Assembly: GCA_964603255.1 (NCBI GenBank)
Contig: CAZRVA010000064.1
Span: 1 to 14,453 of the forward strand
Source of the DNA: UBA6183 sp964603255
GTDB lineage: Bacteria > Bacteroidota > Bacteroidia > UKL13-3
Length of the DNA stretch: 14,453 bases
Reading direction: 5' to 3'
The notes beneath the pieces were generated by a model that searched no databases, was not told where the DNA came from, and saw only the letters and a list, made by a program, of their open reading frames with translations. The position numbers and the translations under genes are program-made. Numbering within the stretch: position 1 is the first letter of the stretch; each line of letters begins with the position of its first letter. Shown piece by piece: positions 6,226-14,040 of the stretch.

Positions 6226-9171
6226 ATGAAAAGTAAAGGCGCAATTAAGTTATTCGCAATCGCACTTACAGTGGTATGTTTATTCCAGTTATCGTTTACC
6301 TGGTTTACCTACCGTGCAGAACAAGCGGCAAAAGAGTTTGCCAATGGCGATGTTGTTAAAGAAAGAGCATATCTAGACTCTATTGCTCGCGAGCCATTAG
6401 TAAACTTGGGCTTTAAAAAATTTACCTACTTAGAGTGCAAAGAGCGTGAGTTAAACTTAGGCTTAGACTTACAAGGCGGTATGAACGTAACATTAGAGGT
6501 TTCGATTGGTGATTTGATTAGATCATTATCAAACAACAACCCTGATGCTACTTTTAACAAAGCGATTGAAGTAACTAACGAAAAAATCAAAACCAGTCAG
6601 AAAGACTACGTAACCTTATTTGGTGAAACTTATGCTGAATTAGCTCCTGAAGGCAAATTGGCTGCAATTTTTGCAAACCAATCAAACAAAGAGAAAGTCA
6701 AGCCATCTTCAAGTAACGAAGAAGTAGTAAAATACATCAGAGAAGAAGCCAACCAAGCGATTGATCGTTCGTTCCAAATTTTACGTGCACGTATTGATAA
6801 ATTTGGTGTTACCCAACCTAATATCCAGAAATTAGAAGGTAGTGGACGTATTTTAGTTGAATTACCGGGTGTTGACAATCCTGCTCGTGTTCGTAAATTA
6901 TTACAAGGTTCGGCCAAGTTAGAGTTTTATGAAACTTTCACTAACCCTGAAGCTTTCAAATATTTATCAGATGCTAACACCATATTAGCTAAAGCTAACG
7001 CAGCAGGCAATACCAAAACAGAAGTTGATACCAACAGCACAGATACTACAAAAACAAGTAGTGCATTAGCTGGTTTATCGGGTACTAAAACATCAACTGA
7101 TACCAATGCTACTGCCAGTGCTGATTCAACCCAAAAGAAAATAGAAGACTTTACCAAAGAAAATCCATTGTTCGCTGTATTGCGTCCAAATGCTGATGAA
7201 AAAGGTATGTTAGCCGAGCGTGGTTCTATTTGCGGTATGGCTTCTATCAGAGACACCGCAAAAGTAAATGCGTTGCTAGCTCGCCCAGAAGTGCGCAGCT
7301 CATTGCCTAACAACATTAAGTTTTTATGGGAAAGCAAAGCCATTGGCGATAACGGTGATGTAGTAATGTTACATGCTGTTAAAACCGCAATGAATGGTGG
7401 TGCGCAATTAGAAGGTGATAAAGTAATTGATGCAAGAAGAGATGTTGGCCAAAGTGGTGAAATTGAAGTAAGCATGACCATGAATGCAGATGGTGGTAGA
7501 ATTTGGAAAAACTTAACCAAAGCGAACATCGGACGTTCTATTGCAATTGTTTTAGATGATTTAGTTTATTCATCGCCAAACGTACAAAATGAAATTCCTA
7601 ATGGTCGTTCTTCTATTAACGGTAACTTTACTAGCGAAGAAGCAGGCGATTTAGCAAATATTTTAAAAGCGGGTAAATTACCTGCTCCTACACGTATTGT
7701 TGAAGAAGCAGTAGTTGGTCCAACCTTAGGTGCTGAAAGTATTAGCCAAGGTTTATGGAGCATGGTTATTGCAACTATTGTAATCTTAATATTCATGGTG
7801 GTTTACTACGGAAACAGTGGTTACATTGCAGATTTAGCTGTACTTGCCAACGTATTTTTTATCATGGGTGTATTGGCCAGTTTAGGTGCAGCACTAACTT
7901 TACCTGGTATTGCAGGTATCGTGTTAACCATTGGTATGGCGGTAGATGCAAACGTGTTGATTAATGAGCGCGTTAAGGAAGAGTTAGCGCACAATGCACG
8001 CAGTTTAAAAAATGCCGTTTCTGATGGTTATGCTCATGCTGCATCATCAATTATTGATGCGAACTTAACAACCTTATTAGCCGGTTTTGTATTGTACAGT
8101 TTTGGAACAGGACCCGTTCAAGGTTTTGCCATTACCTTAATTATTGGTATTCTATCATCGATGTTTACTGCAGTACTATTATCTCGTGTATTAACAGAGT
8201 GGCAATTAGAGAAAGGTAAAGTTATTAACTATGTAACCGGATTCTCTAAAGGATTATTCCAAAACTTAAACTACAACTTTGTTGGTAATCGTTCTAAGTT
8301 TTACCTACTATCGGGTGTATTAATTTTAGCAGGTATTGTTTCTATCTTTACCAAAGGCTTTACACTTGGTGTTGATTTTAAAGGTGGTTGGACATACGTA
8401 GTTGAGTTTGATAAATCAGTTAGCCAAAACGAAATTCGCGAAAAACTTACCACTCCTTTTGAAAGTGCTCCAGAGGTTAAAACTTATGGCAGCGACACCA
8501 AATACAAAATTACTACCACCTATTTAATTAACGAAACAGGTGCAAACACAAGCGAAATTGTTGAGTCAAAATTAAATGAAGGTTTAGCGGCAATTGGTGG
8601 AACAAGTAAAATTTTAAGTTCTGCAAAAGTTGGTCCTACCATTGCTAATGATATTAAAGTTGCATCTTTCTGGGCGGCAATTATTGCATTAGTTGGTATT
8701 GGCTTATACATTTTAATTCGTTTCCGCAAATGGCAATATGCTTTAGGTGCAATTATCGCATTAACGCATGACGTATTGATGATGTTAGGTTTCTACTCAA
8801 TTTTTGATGGTATTTTACCTTTCCCAATGGAGGTTGATCAAAACTTTATTGCAGCAATCTTAACCATCATTGGTTTCTCTATTAATGATACCGTGGTTGT
8901 GTTTGACCGTATTCGTGAGAATTTAGCTGAGCATAAAACCGAAGAGCAAAGTATCGTTATTAACAAAGCACTAAATATTACCATGAGTCGTACCATCATC
9001 ACATCATTAACAGTATTTATGGTTGCATTGGTATTGTTTATTTTTGGTGGTGAAGTAATTAAAGGCTTTACATTTGCGTTGATAGTAGGTATCTTGTTTG
9101 GTACATACTCATCTGTGGCAATTGCTACACCAATTGTTCTTGATTTTGACAAGAAAAAGAAAGCTGAATAA
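6226..9171 (+). CDS. secDF: Protein translocase subunit SecDF (fused SecD-SecF)
   Basis: This 981-residue inner-membrane protein uses the proton gradient to pull preproteins through SecYEG on the periplasmic side. TM1 (about 8-26) is followed by the SecD periplasmic part, which begins at GLDLQGGMNVTLEV (about 78-91) and contains FQILRARIDKFGVTQPNIQ. The SecD membrane block starts near residue 505, with TIGMAVDANVLINERVKEEL carrying Asp574, the counterpart of the essential SecD TM4 aspartate. The SecF half begins near residue 680: LGVDFKGGWTYVVEF is the SecF periplasmic signature, and GFSINDTVVVFDRIREN carries Asp888 and Arg895 in the ion-conducting core. The fusion into one chain is usual in Bacteroidota. 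Residues about 262-304 form a Thr/Ser/Asp-rich, low-complexity insert in the periplasmic head. The gene has its own promoter (6138-6168) and terminator (9191-9222), so it is probably monocistronic. Confidence 0.97.
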   Translation: MKSKGAIKLFAIALTVVCLFQLSFTWFTYRAEQAAKEFANGDVVKERAYLDSIAREPLVNLGFKKFTYLECKERELNLGLDLQGGMNVTLEVSIGDLIRSLSNNNPDATFNKAIEVTNEKIKTSQKDYVTLFGETYAELAPEGKLAAIFANQSNKEKVKPSSSNEEVVKYIREEANQAIDRSFQILRARIDKFGVTQPNIQKLEGSGRILVELPGVDNPARVRKLLQGSAKLEFYETFTNPEAFKYLSDANTILAKANAAGNTKTEVDTNSTDTTKTSSALAGLSGTKTSTDTNATASADSTQKKIEDFTKENPLFAVLRPNADEKGMLAERGSICGMASIRDTAKVNALLARPEVRSSLPNNIKFLWESKAIGDNGDVVMLHAVKTAMNGGAQLEGDKVIDARRDVGQSGEIEVSMTMNADGGRIWKNLTKANIGRSIAIVLDDLVYSSPNVQNEIPNGRSSINGNFTSEEAGDLANILKAGKLPAPTRIVEEAVVGPTLGAESISQGLWSMVIATIVILIFMVVYYGNSGYIADLAVLANVFFIMGVLASLGAALTLPGIAGIVLTIGMAVDANVLINERVKEELAHNARSLKNAVSDGYAHAASSIIDANLTTLLAGFVLYSFGTGPVQGFAITLIIGILSSMFTAVLLSRVLTEWQLEKGKVINYVTGFSKGLFQNLNYNFVGNRSKFYLLSGVLILAGIVSIFTKGFTLGVDFKGGWTYVVEFDKSVSQNEIREKLTTPFESAPEVKTYGSDTKYKITTTYLINETGANTSEIVESKLNEGLAAIGGTSKILSSAKVGPTIANDIKVASFWAAIIALVGIGLYILIRFRKWQYALGAIIALTHDVLMMLGFYSIFDGILPFPMEVDQNFIAAILTIIGFSINDTVVVFDRIRENLAEHKTEEQSIVINKALNITMSRTIITSLTVFMVALVLFIFGGEVIKGFTFALIVGILFGTYSSVAIATPIVLDFDKKKKAE

Positions 9172-9190
9172 GCTTTTATAGCATTTGTTA

Positions 9191-9222
9191 AAGCCCCGTA
9201 GTAATCTACGGGGCTTTTTTAT
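9191..9222 (+). terminator. Rho-independent terminator of secDF
   Basis: AAGCCCCGTA (9191-9200) pairs perfectly with TACGGGGCTT (9207-9216) around a 6-nt loop, and a T-run follows. It lies 19 bp after the secDF stop codon and gives a GC-rich 10-bp stem in an otherwise AT-rich gap. Confidence 0.92.
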
Positions 9223-9323
9223 TTTTGTTCACTCTGCTATACAGCACCACACTTATGCGCATAACTCAACCCAACTAAACCCAAATAATAGTTGAATTTT
9301 GCATACAAATACTAATGTGCAGC

Positions 9324-10280
9324 ATGAAGAAAATAATCATAACAACATTGGCCATTACCGCCATTTTGTTCAGTAAAAACGTTTTCGGACAAATAGATGA
9401 CCCGAAGTCAATTTATGATGAACCCAAAACATTTAAAGAAAAATCGTACAATTTTTTTACATCAAAGCGCTTAAAAAAATCGCTTAACCAACGCGATTCG
9501 TTAAACGATTTAACTGTAGCATTTAACAAAGATACCACCCAACGTGGAATCGAATACCGTTACCTAGACTCGTTGTACAAAGCATTAACCGCTAAAAACA
9601 ATGATTGCACAGCCAAAAACAACGACCTAAAAGCACAATACGCAGAACTTAATGCCAAGTATAACGACTTGATGAAAAAGAGCCTTAACGATGCTGAGCG
9701 TTTTAACAATGCACTTAAAATTAAGGCAGAAGAATTAGAGGCCAGAGAAAAACGTTTGGCCGAATTACAAGGCATCATCAACAAACAAGATTCTTTATTA
9801 AATGCATTAAACAATACTGTTAAACGCGCATTGTTGGCATTTAAATCAGATGAGATTAGTGTTGAAATGAAGAATGGTAAAGTTTATGTTTCGTTAAGTG
9901 ATAAGTTATTATTTAAATCGGGTAGCGCAGCTATTGAAGAAAAAGGTTTAGATGCAATTAAAACCTTGGCCGATGTATTAAACAAAAATGCAGATATTGA
10001 TGTATTGATTGAAGGTCATACCGATAATATTCCGATTAAAACTGCTAAATACGAAGACAACTGGGCTTTAAGTGCTGATAGGGCTTTAAGTATTGTTCGT
10101 TTGTTAAGCAACGAACACGGTGTAAATCCTAAACGTTTGGAAGCAGCCGGAAGAGCAGAGTTCTATCCTAAAGCAAGCAACGAAACAGTTGAGGGTCGCG
10201 CTAAAAATCGCAGAACAGAAATTATACTTTCTCCAAAATTGGATGAATTGTATAAATTGATTGAAAAAAATAGAAGGTAA
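9324..10280 (+). CDS. OmpA-family envelope protein with N-terminal coiled coil and C-terminal peptidoglycan-binding domain
   Basis: With the ATG at 9324 the product has 318 residues and begins with a classical Sec signal peptide (MKKIIITTLAI, cleavage likely after NVFG, near residue 23). An in-frame ATG at 9315 would only add three residues, and the MKK start is the better signal peptide. After about 45 linker residues, a long charged coiled coil runs from about residue 65 to 160, including imperfect repeats of the type AKNND. The OmpA C-terminal domain occupies about 190-300: KLLFKSGSA, the EGHTDN motif at 230-235, LSADRAL at about 249-255 and NRRTEI at about 295-300. This fold binds peptidoglycan. 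No beta-barrel and no lipobox are seen, so the protein is probably periplasmic, linking the wall to another envelope partner. Its exact role is unknown. It stands alone between two terminators; its promoter is unclear, with only a degenerate GAATTTTG at 9293-9300. Confidence 0.88.
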   Translation: MKKIIITTLAITAILFSKNVFGQIDDPKSIYDEPKTFKEKSYNFFTSKRLKKSLNQRDSLNDLTVAFNKDTTQRGIEYRYLDSLYKALTAKNNDCTAKNNDLKAQYAELNAKYNDLMKKSLNDAERFNNALKIKAEELEAREKRLAELQGIINKQDSLLNALNNTVKRALLAFKSDEISVEMKNGKVYVSLSDKLLFKSGSAAIEEKGLDAIKTLADVLNKNADIDVLIEGHTDNIPIKTAKYEDNWALSADRALSIVRLLSNEHGVNPKRLEAAGRAEFYPKASNETVEGRAKNRRTEIILSPKLDELYKLIEKNRR

Positions 10281-10305
10281 TTTTCTTCATTCCTAGACTC
10301 AATAC

Positions 10306-10345
10306 AAAAAAGACTTGATGAACTAGGGTTTATCAGGTCTTTTTT
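10306..10345 (+). terminator. Rho-independent terminator of the OmpA-family gene
   Basis: The stretch 10306-10323 (A-run, then AGACTTGATGAAC) pairs with 10328-10345 (GTTTATCAGGTCT, then a T-run) around the 4-nt loop TAGG, with two G-T wobbles. The A-tract and T-tract on the two sides would let it work in both directions. It starts 25 bp after the stop codon. Confidence 0.88.
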
Positions 10346-10415
10346 GTGCATATCCAGTTGTTTATCGCTAAGTTTTATAATTACCGATTAACACAATATT
10401 CATAAGTATTTTTTT

Positions 10416-10536
10416 CAAAGTGTTACGATTTTAACAACAATGAGTGTGTCTCATTTTATAATCCTTTTAAAATAAAAATCACTCTCCTTTTGGGTTGGCA
10501 CCCAAACCGCCTTCACTTTTTTCTTGATAAAAAAGT
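10416..10536. repeat. Dispersed 121-bp repeat, copy 1
   Basis: This stretch aligns without gaps to 14333-14453, with about 10 mismatches in 121 positions by eye. The right 70 bp carry only one mismatch, while the left 50 bp carry the rest. It contains a small hairpin, TTTGGGT (10489-10495) with ACCCAAA (10500-10506) around the loop TGGC. It does not contain a coding frame or recognisable transposase end. It is non-coding and lies between transcription units, as does copy 2. The conserved right edge continues past copy 1 into the fold-back region, but copy 2 is cut there by the window end. Confidence 0.85.
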
Positions 10537-10550
10537 AAACAAAAAATCAA

Positions 10551-10684
10551 GGCTTACGAGAATTTTACAACAATCTACTGAGACCATTTTTTCCGCGCAA
10601 TCCAAGCCACTGCGTTTCGGGATTGCTAGCAATGGCCATTGCACAAATGTCCTCATTGATTGTTAAGTAAAATTCTCGTATGCC
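10551..10684. repeat. Fold-back element with nested inverted repeats
   Basis: TACGAGAATTTTAC (10555-10568) and GTAAAATTCTCGTA (10667-10680) are perfect 14-bp inverted repeats. The pairing extends outward (GGC at 10551-10553 with GCC at 10682-10684) and inward (AACAATC at 10569-10575 with GATTGTT at 10658-10664, past a 2-nt bulge). Inside lie a second inverted pair, GCAATCC (10597-10603) with GGATTGC (10620-10626), and the perfect palindrome GCAATGGCCATTGC (10629-10642). A further hairpin, ATGCC (10680-10684) with GGCAT (10699-10703), overlaps the right end. The whole could form one long branched hairpin in DNA or RNA. It directly follows repeat copy 1 and may be part of the same element. Confidence 0.7.
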
Positions 10685-10852
10685 GGTAGAGTCCTTCTGG
10701 CATTGTTCGATATAAAAGCCATTTCTATTTAATTTCTATTCTGCATCATAACATTCCATACTGGTATGTTTGCCTATGTACATAAGTCTTTTTTATGAGA
10801 TAGGTTTTAACCAATACCAGGCAAAATTCGCCCATTCAGGGCTTTAATCATG

Positions 10853-10869
10853 GTGTATTATCAATACAC
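10853..10869. promoter_or_regulatory. Palindrome upstream of rocD, candidate operator
   Basis: GTGTATT (10853-10859) and AATACAC (10863-10869) form a perfect dyad around the 3-bp centre ATC. It lies just before the -7 box at 10881-10888 and covers the place where the -33 element should be. No regulator gene is nearby, so the binding protein is unknown. Confidence 0.45.
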
Positions 10870-10880
10870 TTTATGTGGGC

Positions 10881-10888
10881 TAGTTTTG
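10881..10888 (+). promoter_or_regulatory. Candidate -7 box of the rocD-hutH operon
   Basis: TAGTTTTG is an exact TAnnTTTG match and would leave a leader of about 55 nt before the rocD ATG. No clear -33 TTG lies at the right distance. A second exact match, TATTTTTG at 10938-10945, is so close to the start codon that it would give a nearly leaderless transcript, so it is less likely. Confidence 0.5.
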
Positions 10889-10949
10889 CTACTTATACAA
10901 ACTACACCAGCGGTTTTTAAATGCGGCTTTATTGGCCTATTTTTGAGCC

Positions 10950-12194
10950 ATGAATTCGGTTAAGCAAAATAATAGCGCACAGTATTTTATTGATTTAGAA
11001 GATCAATATGGCGCACATAACTACCACCCGCTTCCGGTAGTAATAGAACGTGGTGAAGGTATTTACATGTATGATGTTGAAGGTAAACAATACTTCGATT
11101 TTCTTTCTGCATACAGCGCGGTAAATCAAGGCCATTGCCACCCGCGTATTATTAAAGCTTTAACAGAACAGGCACAAAAACTTACATTAACTAGTCGTGC
11201 TTTCCATAACAACTTATTGGGTGAGTATGAAAAGTACATTACCGAGTATTTTGGTTACGACAAAGTATTACCCATGAATACCGGTGTTGAAGGTGGAGAA
11301 ACCGCTATAAAATTAGCCAGACGTTGGGGTTACACCGTAAAAGGTATTGCAGAAAATCAAGCGCATATTTTATTTGTAGAAGGCAACTTTTGGGGACGCA
11401 CCATGGCTGCTATTTCATCTAGCAACGACCCAAGCAGTTACCTGAATTTTGGTCCGTTTATGCCGGGCTTTAGTTTGATTCCTTACAACGATTTAACTGC
11501 TTTAGAAAATGCTTTAAAAGCTAATCCCAATATTACAGCATTTATGTTTGAACCCATACAAGGTGAAGCTGGTGTTGTAGTTCCTGACGAAGGTTACATA
11601 CAAGGCGTAAGATCATTGTGCGATAAATACAATGTGTTGATGATTGCCGATGAAGTACAAACAGGATTATGTCGCACTGGTAAAATGTTAGCCTGCGATT
11701 ATGCAGGTGTAAAACCTGATTTATTAATTTTAGGAAAAGCCCTTTCGGGTGGTGTATTGCCGGTATCGGCAGTATTGGCAAATAATGAAGTGATGCTTAC
11801 CATAAAACCGGGAGAACACGGAAGTACATACGGTGGTAATCCATTGGCTTGTGCTGTTGCCATGGAAGCATTAAAAGTATTGGTTGATGAAAAACTTGCC
11901 GAGAATGCATTTAACATGGGCGAAATTTTCCGTAACCGCATGAAACAACTTCAAACCAAAACCAGCTTAATTGAATTGGTTAGGGGAAAAGGGTTATTAA
12001 ATGCCATTGTAATTAAACCATTTGGTGATGGAAAAACTGCTTATGATGTGTGTTTAGCCATGAAAGAAAATGGATTATTGGCCAAACAAACGCATGGTGA
12101 TATTATAAGATTTGCACCACCATTAACCATTAATGAAAAGCAACTTAACGAGGCTTGCGATATTATTGAAAAAACAATTTTAGCTTTAGCATAA
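10950..12194 (+). CDS. rocD: Ornithine aminotransferase (ornithine-oxo-acid transaminase)
   Basis: This 414-residue PLP enzyme transfers the delta-amino group of ornithine to 2-oxoglutarate, giving glutamate semialdehyde (which cyclises to pyrroline-5-carboxylate) and glutamate. It is a class III aminotransferase. The N-terminal block GAHNYHPLPVVIERGEGIYMYDVEG and FLSAYSAVNQGHCHP are typical of ornithine aminotransferases rather than acetylornithine or GABA aminotransferases. MNTGVEGGETAIKLARRWGY is the cofactor phosphate region, Asp234 in IADEVQTGLCRTG contacts the pyridine nitrogen, and Lys263 in ILGKALSGGVLPVSAVL forms the Schiff base. The D-to-K spacing of 29 equals that of human OAT. The length is normal. 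hutH follows after 14 bp, so the two are probably co-transcribed. The catabolic direction is the usual one, but proline or arginine synthesis is also possible. Confidence 0.94.
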   Translation: MNSVKQNNSAQYFIDLEDQYGAHNYHPLPVVIERGEGIYMYDVEGKQYFDFLSAYSAVNQGHCHPRIIKALTEQAQKLTLTSRAFHNNLLGEYEKYITEYFGYDKVLPMNTGVEGGETAIKLARRWGYTVKGIAENQAHILFVEGNFWGRTMAAISSSNDPSSYLNFGPFMPGFSLIPYNDLTALENALKANPNITAFMFEPIQGEAGVVVPDEGYIQGVRSLCDKYNVLMIADEVQTGLCRTGKMLACDYAGVKPDLLILGKALSGGVLPVSAVLANNEVMLTIKPGEHGSTYGGNPLACAVAMEALKVLVDEKLAENAFNMGEIFRNRMKQLQTKTSLIELVRGKGLLNAIVIKPFGDGKTAYDVCLAMKENGLLAKQTHGDIIRFAPPLTINEKQLNEACDIIEKTILALA

Positions 12195-12208
12195 TTACAC
12201 ACAGCAAC

Positions 12209-13696
12209 ATGCATCATCATTACATAACAGAGCAACTTACATTAGCCGACATACAAAGTATTTTAAAAGAAAATAAAAAACTTGCTTTATCAACTGAAGC
12301 CGCCAATCGCATACAAAAATGCAGGGCTTACTTGGATCAAAAAATGAGTGAAAAAGATGCTGTTTTTTATGGCATCAATACCGGATTTGGCTCGTTGTGC
12401 AACACACAAATTTCACATGATGAATTAACACAACTACAAGAAAACTTATTATTATCTCATGCCTGCGGAACCGGGGATGTAGTGCCGAGAGATGTAGTGA
12501 AATTGATGTTGTTGTTAAAAGTACAATCGTTAAGTTACGGACATAGTGGTGTGCAATTGTTAACTGTAGAGCGTTTAATTGCGTTTTTTAACAACGATAT
12601 TTTACCGGTTGTATACCAACAAGGTTCTTTAGGTGCCAGTGGCGATTTAGCTCCTCTAGCACATTTGTGTTTACCGCTTTTAGGCAAGGGCGAAGTTTGG
12701 AAAAATACAGATGGTAACTGGAAAGCAGTTGCGAGTATAGATGTGTTAAACCAACACCAAATTACACCAATTGAACTTGAATCGAAAGAAGGTTTGGCGC
12801 TTATTAACGGCACACAATTTATGCTTGCTTATGCAGTGCATAACGTACTTAAAGCACAACAACTTTATGCATATGCCAATAAAATAGCAGCCGTTTCTAT
12901 TGATGCATTTGATGCCAAATTAGAACCGTTTTCGCACCAATTACATGATGTGCGTGCACACAAAGGACAGATTGAAACAGCAAAACAATTAAGAGAACTG
13001 TTAGCAGGAAGTGAAATTATAAAACAACCTAAAGTACAGGTGCAAGATCCTTATGCTTTCCGTTGTATACCACAAGTGCATGGTGCAAGTTTTGATACCA
13101 TTAATTATGTGGCTTCTGTAGTTGAAACAGAAATGAATTCAGTTACAGATAACCCAAATGTTTTTGTTGAAGATGATTTGATTTTATCGGGTGGAAATTT
13201 CCATGGACAACCCTTAGCGTTGGTATTGGATTTTTTGGCCATTGCCGTTGCCGAGTTGGGCAGTATCAGTGAGCGCAGAACCTATCAGTTAATTTCAGGC
13301 TTACGTAACTTACCAGCATTTTTAACCGCTAACCCCGGATTAAACTCAGGCTTTATGATTCCGCAATACACTGCAGCTAGTATTGTTAGCCAAAGTAAAC
13401 AATTGTGTACACCTGCAAGTGTTGATAGCATAGTTAGCAGTAACGGACAGGAAGACCATGTGAGTATGGGCGCTAACGCAGCTACCAAATGTTACAAAGT
13501 GGTTGAAAACACACAACGTGTATTGGCTATTGAATTGCTAAATGCAGCGCAGGCGCTAGAATTCCGCAGGCCATTAAAATCATCAAATGCAGTTGAACAA
13601 CTTGTAGCTGATTACAGAAAAGTAGTAACATACAATACTGTCGACAGGGCTTTATATTTGGATATTGAAGCTTCAGTTCAATTCTTAAACAACTAA
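12209..13696 (+). CDS. hutH: Histidine ammonia-lyase (histidase)
   Basis: This 495-residue cytosolic enzyme removes ammonia from L-histidine to give urocanate, the first step of histidine breakdown. The self-forming MIO cofactor triad Ala143-Ser144-Gly145 lies in GSLGASGDLAPLAHL. Other active-site residues are also in place, each shifted by one relative to the Pseudomonas putida enzyme: Tyr54 in YGINTGFG, His84 in LLLSHACG (the histidine-selectivity residue, which is not His in tyrosine or phenylalanine ammonia-lyases) and Glu415 in NGQEDHVSMG. These argue for a true histidase rather than an aromatic lyase of a pigment cluster. The length is close to the usual 500-510. It begins 14 bp after rocD. 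No other hut genes (hutU, hutI, hutG) are present in this window, so the rest of the pathway must lie elsewhere. Confidence 0.95.
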   Translation: MHHHYITEQLTLADIQSILKENKKLALSTEAANRIQKCRAYLDQKMSEKDAVFYGINTGFGSLCNTQISHDELTQLQENLLLSHACGTGDVVPRDVVKLMLLLKVQSLSYGHSGVQLLTVERLIAFFNNDILPVVYQQGSLGASGDLAPLAHLCLPLLGKGEVWKNTDGNWKAVASIDVLNQHQITPIELESKEGLALINGTQFMLAYAVHNVLKAQQLYAYANKIAAVSIDAFDAKLEPFSHQLHDVRAHKGQIETAKQLRELLAGSEIIKQPKVQVQDPYAFRCIPQVHGASFDTINYVASVVETEMNSVTDNPNVFVEDDLILSGGNFHGQPLALVLDFLAIAVAELGSISERRTYQLISGLRNLPAFLTANPGLNSGFMIPQYTAASIVSQSKQLCTPASVDSIVSSNGQEDHVSMGANAATKCYKVVENTQRVLAIELLNAAQALEFRRPLKSSNAVEQLVADYRKVVTYNTVDRALYLDIEASVQFLNN

Positions 13697-13704
13697 TTAT
13701 TGCA

Positions 13705-14040
13705 TTGAAAAAATTTGCTTGGTTCATATCGATTTGGTTATTTGTTGCTCTGGCGTTTCAAATGCCTTACAGCAAGGTAAAAACGGCATCAACCCAAAAA
13801 GAAAATACCAAGCAATATGTTGTTAAAGAAGAAACACCAAACAACAGCGCAATAAAGGTTAACCAGCAATTTGCGCAAAGCTCCACTACTCCACTATCAT
13901 TTAATAACTCAACACCGGCTGTTTTATGTAGCAACCGTTTGATGAATATAAAATTTATTCAGCAAACCATAGCTTACCTCAACATAAAACCCGTTTTATT
14001 TGCGCCAACCTATTTAAAAGTACGTGTGTTAAGGTTATAG
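13705..14040 (+). CDS. Uncharacterised small secreted or membrane-anchored protein
   Basis: I do not recognise this 111-residue protein. It starts at a TTG 8 bp after the hutH stop; this start gives KKFAWFISIWLFVALAFQM, a good signal peptide or single membrane anchor (about residues 2-20). The only in-frame ATGs are at residues 20 and about 76 and would lose that segment. The remainder is hydrophilic and rich in Asn, Thr, Gln and Lys, with a weakly hydrophobic basic C-terminus (LKVRVLRL). No domain, catalytic motif or cysteine pattern is visible beyond one Cys in the middle. The close spacing suggests co-transcription with rocD-hutH, but the reading frame may also be a chance extension; only the N-terminal signal-like segment and spacing support it. 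Confidence 0.5.
   Translation: MKKFAWFISIWLFVALAFQMPYSKVKTASTQKENTKQYVVKEETPNNSAIKVNQQFAQSSTTPLSFNNSTPAVLCSNRLMNIKFIQQTIAYLNIKPVLFAPTYLKVRVLRL

Larger units (their letters stand above)
10346..10949. other. Gene-free region of about 600 bp with dispersed repeat, fold-back structure and promoter
   Basis: No open frame with coding character was seen on either strand. From left to right it holds a plain AT-rich stretch, the 121-bp dispersed repeat (10416-10536), a set of nested inverted repeats (10509-10703), several short palindromes (for example TATGTACATA at 10775-10784), and finally a palindrome and promoter in front of rocD. It is longer than any other gap in the window. Confidence 0.75.

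Noticed and set aside
6927..7529. Long minus-strand frame of 200 codons inside secDF
   Set aside because: It is antisense to a well-supported gene, and its composition mirrors the codon pattern of SecDF. No motif was seen.
10416..10703. Insertion sequence or CRISPR array in the large gap
   Set aside because: No transposase frame and no regularly spaced short repeats with spacers are present. The structure is a single fold-back plus a dispersed repeat.
10757..10784. Short palindromes CATAC-TG-GTATG and TATGTACATA
   Set aside because: They are short, AT-rich and not linked to a promoter box, so they were not called as separate sites.
12209..13696. Tyrosine or phenylalanine ammonia-lyase of a pigment gene cluster
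   Set aside because: His84 and Glu415 are the residues of true histidases, and no pigment biosynthesis genes lie nearby.
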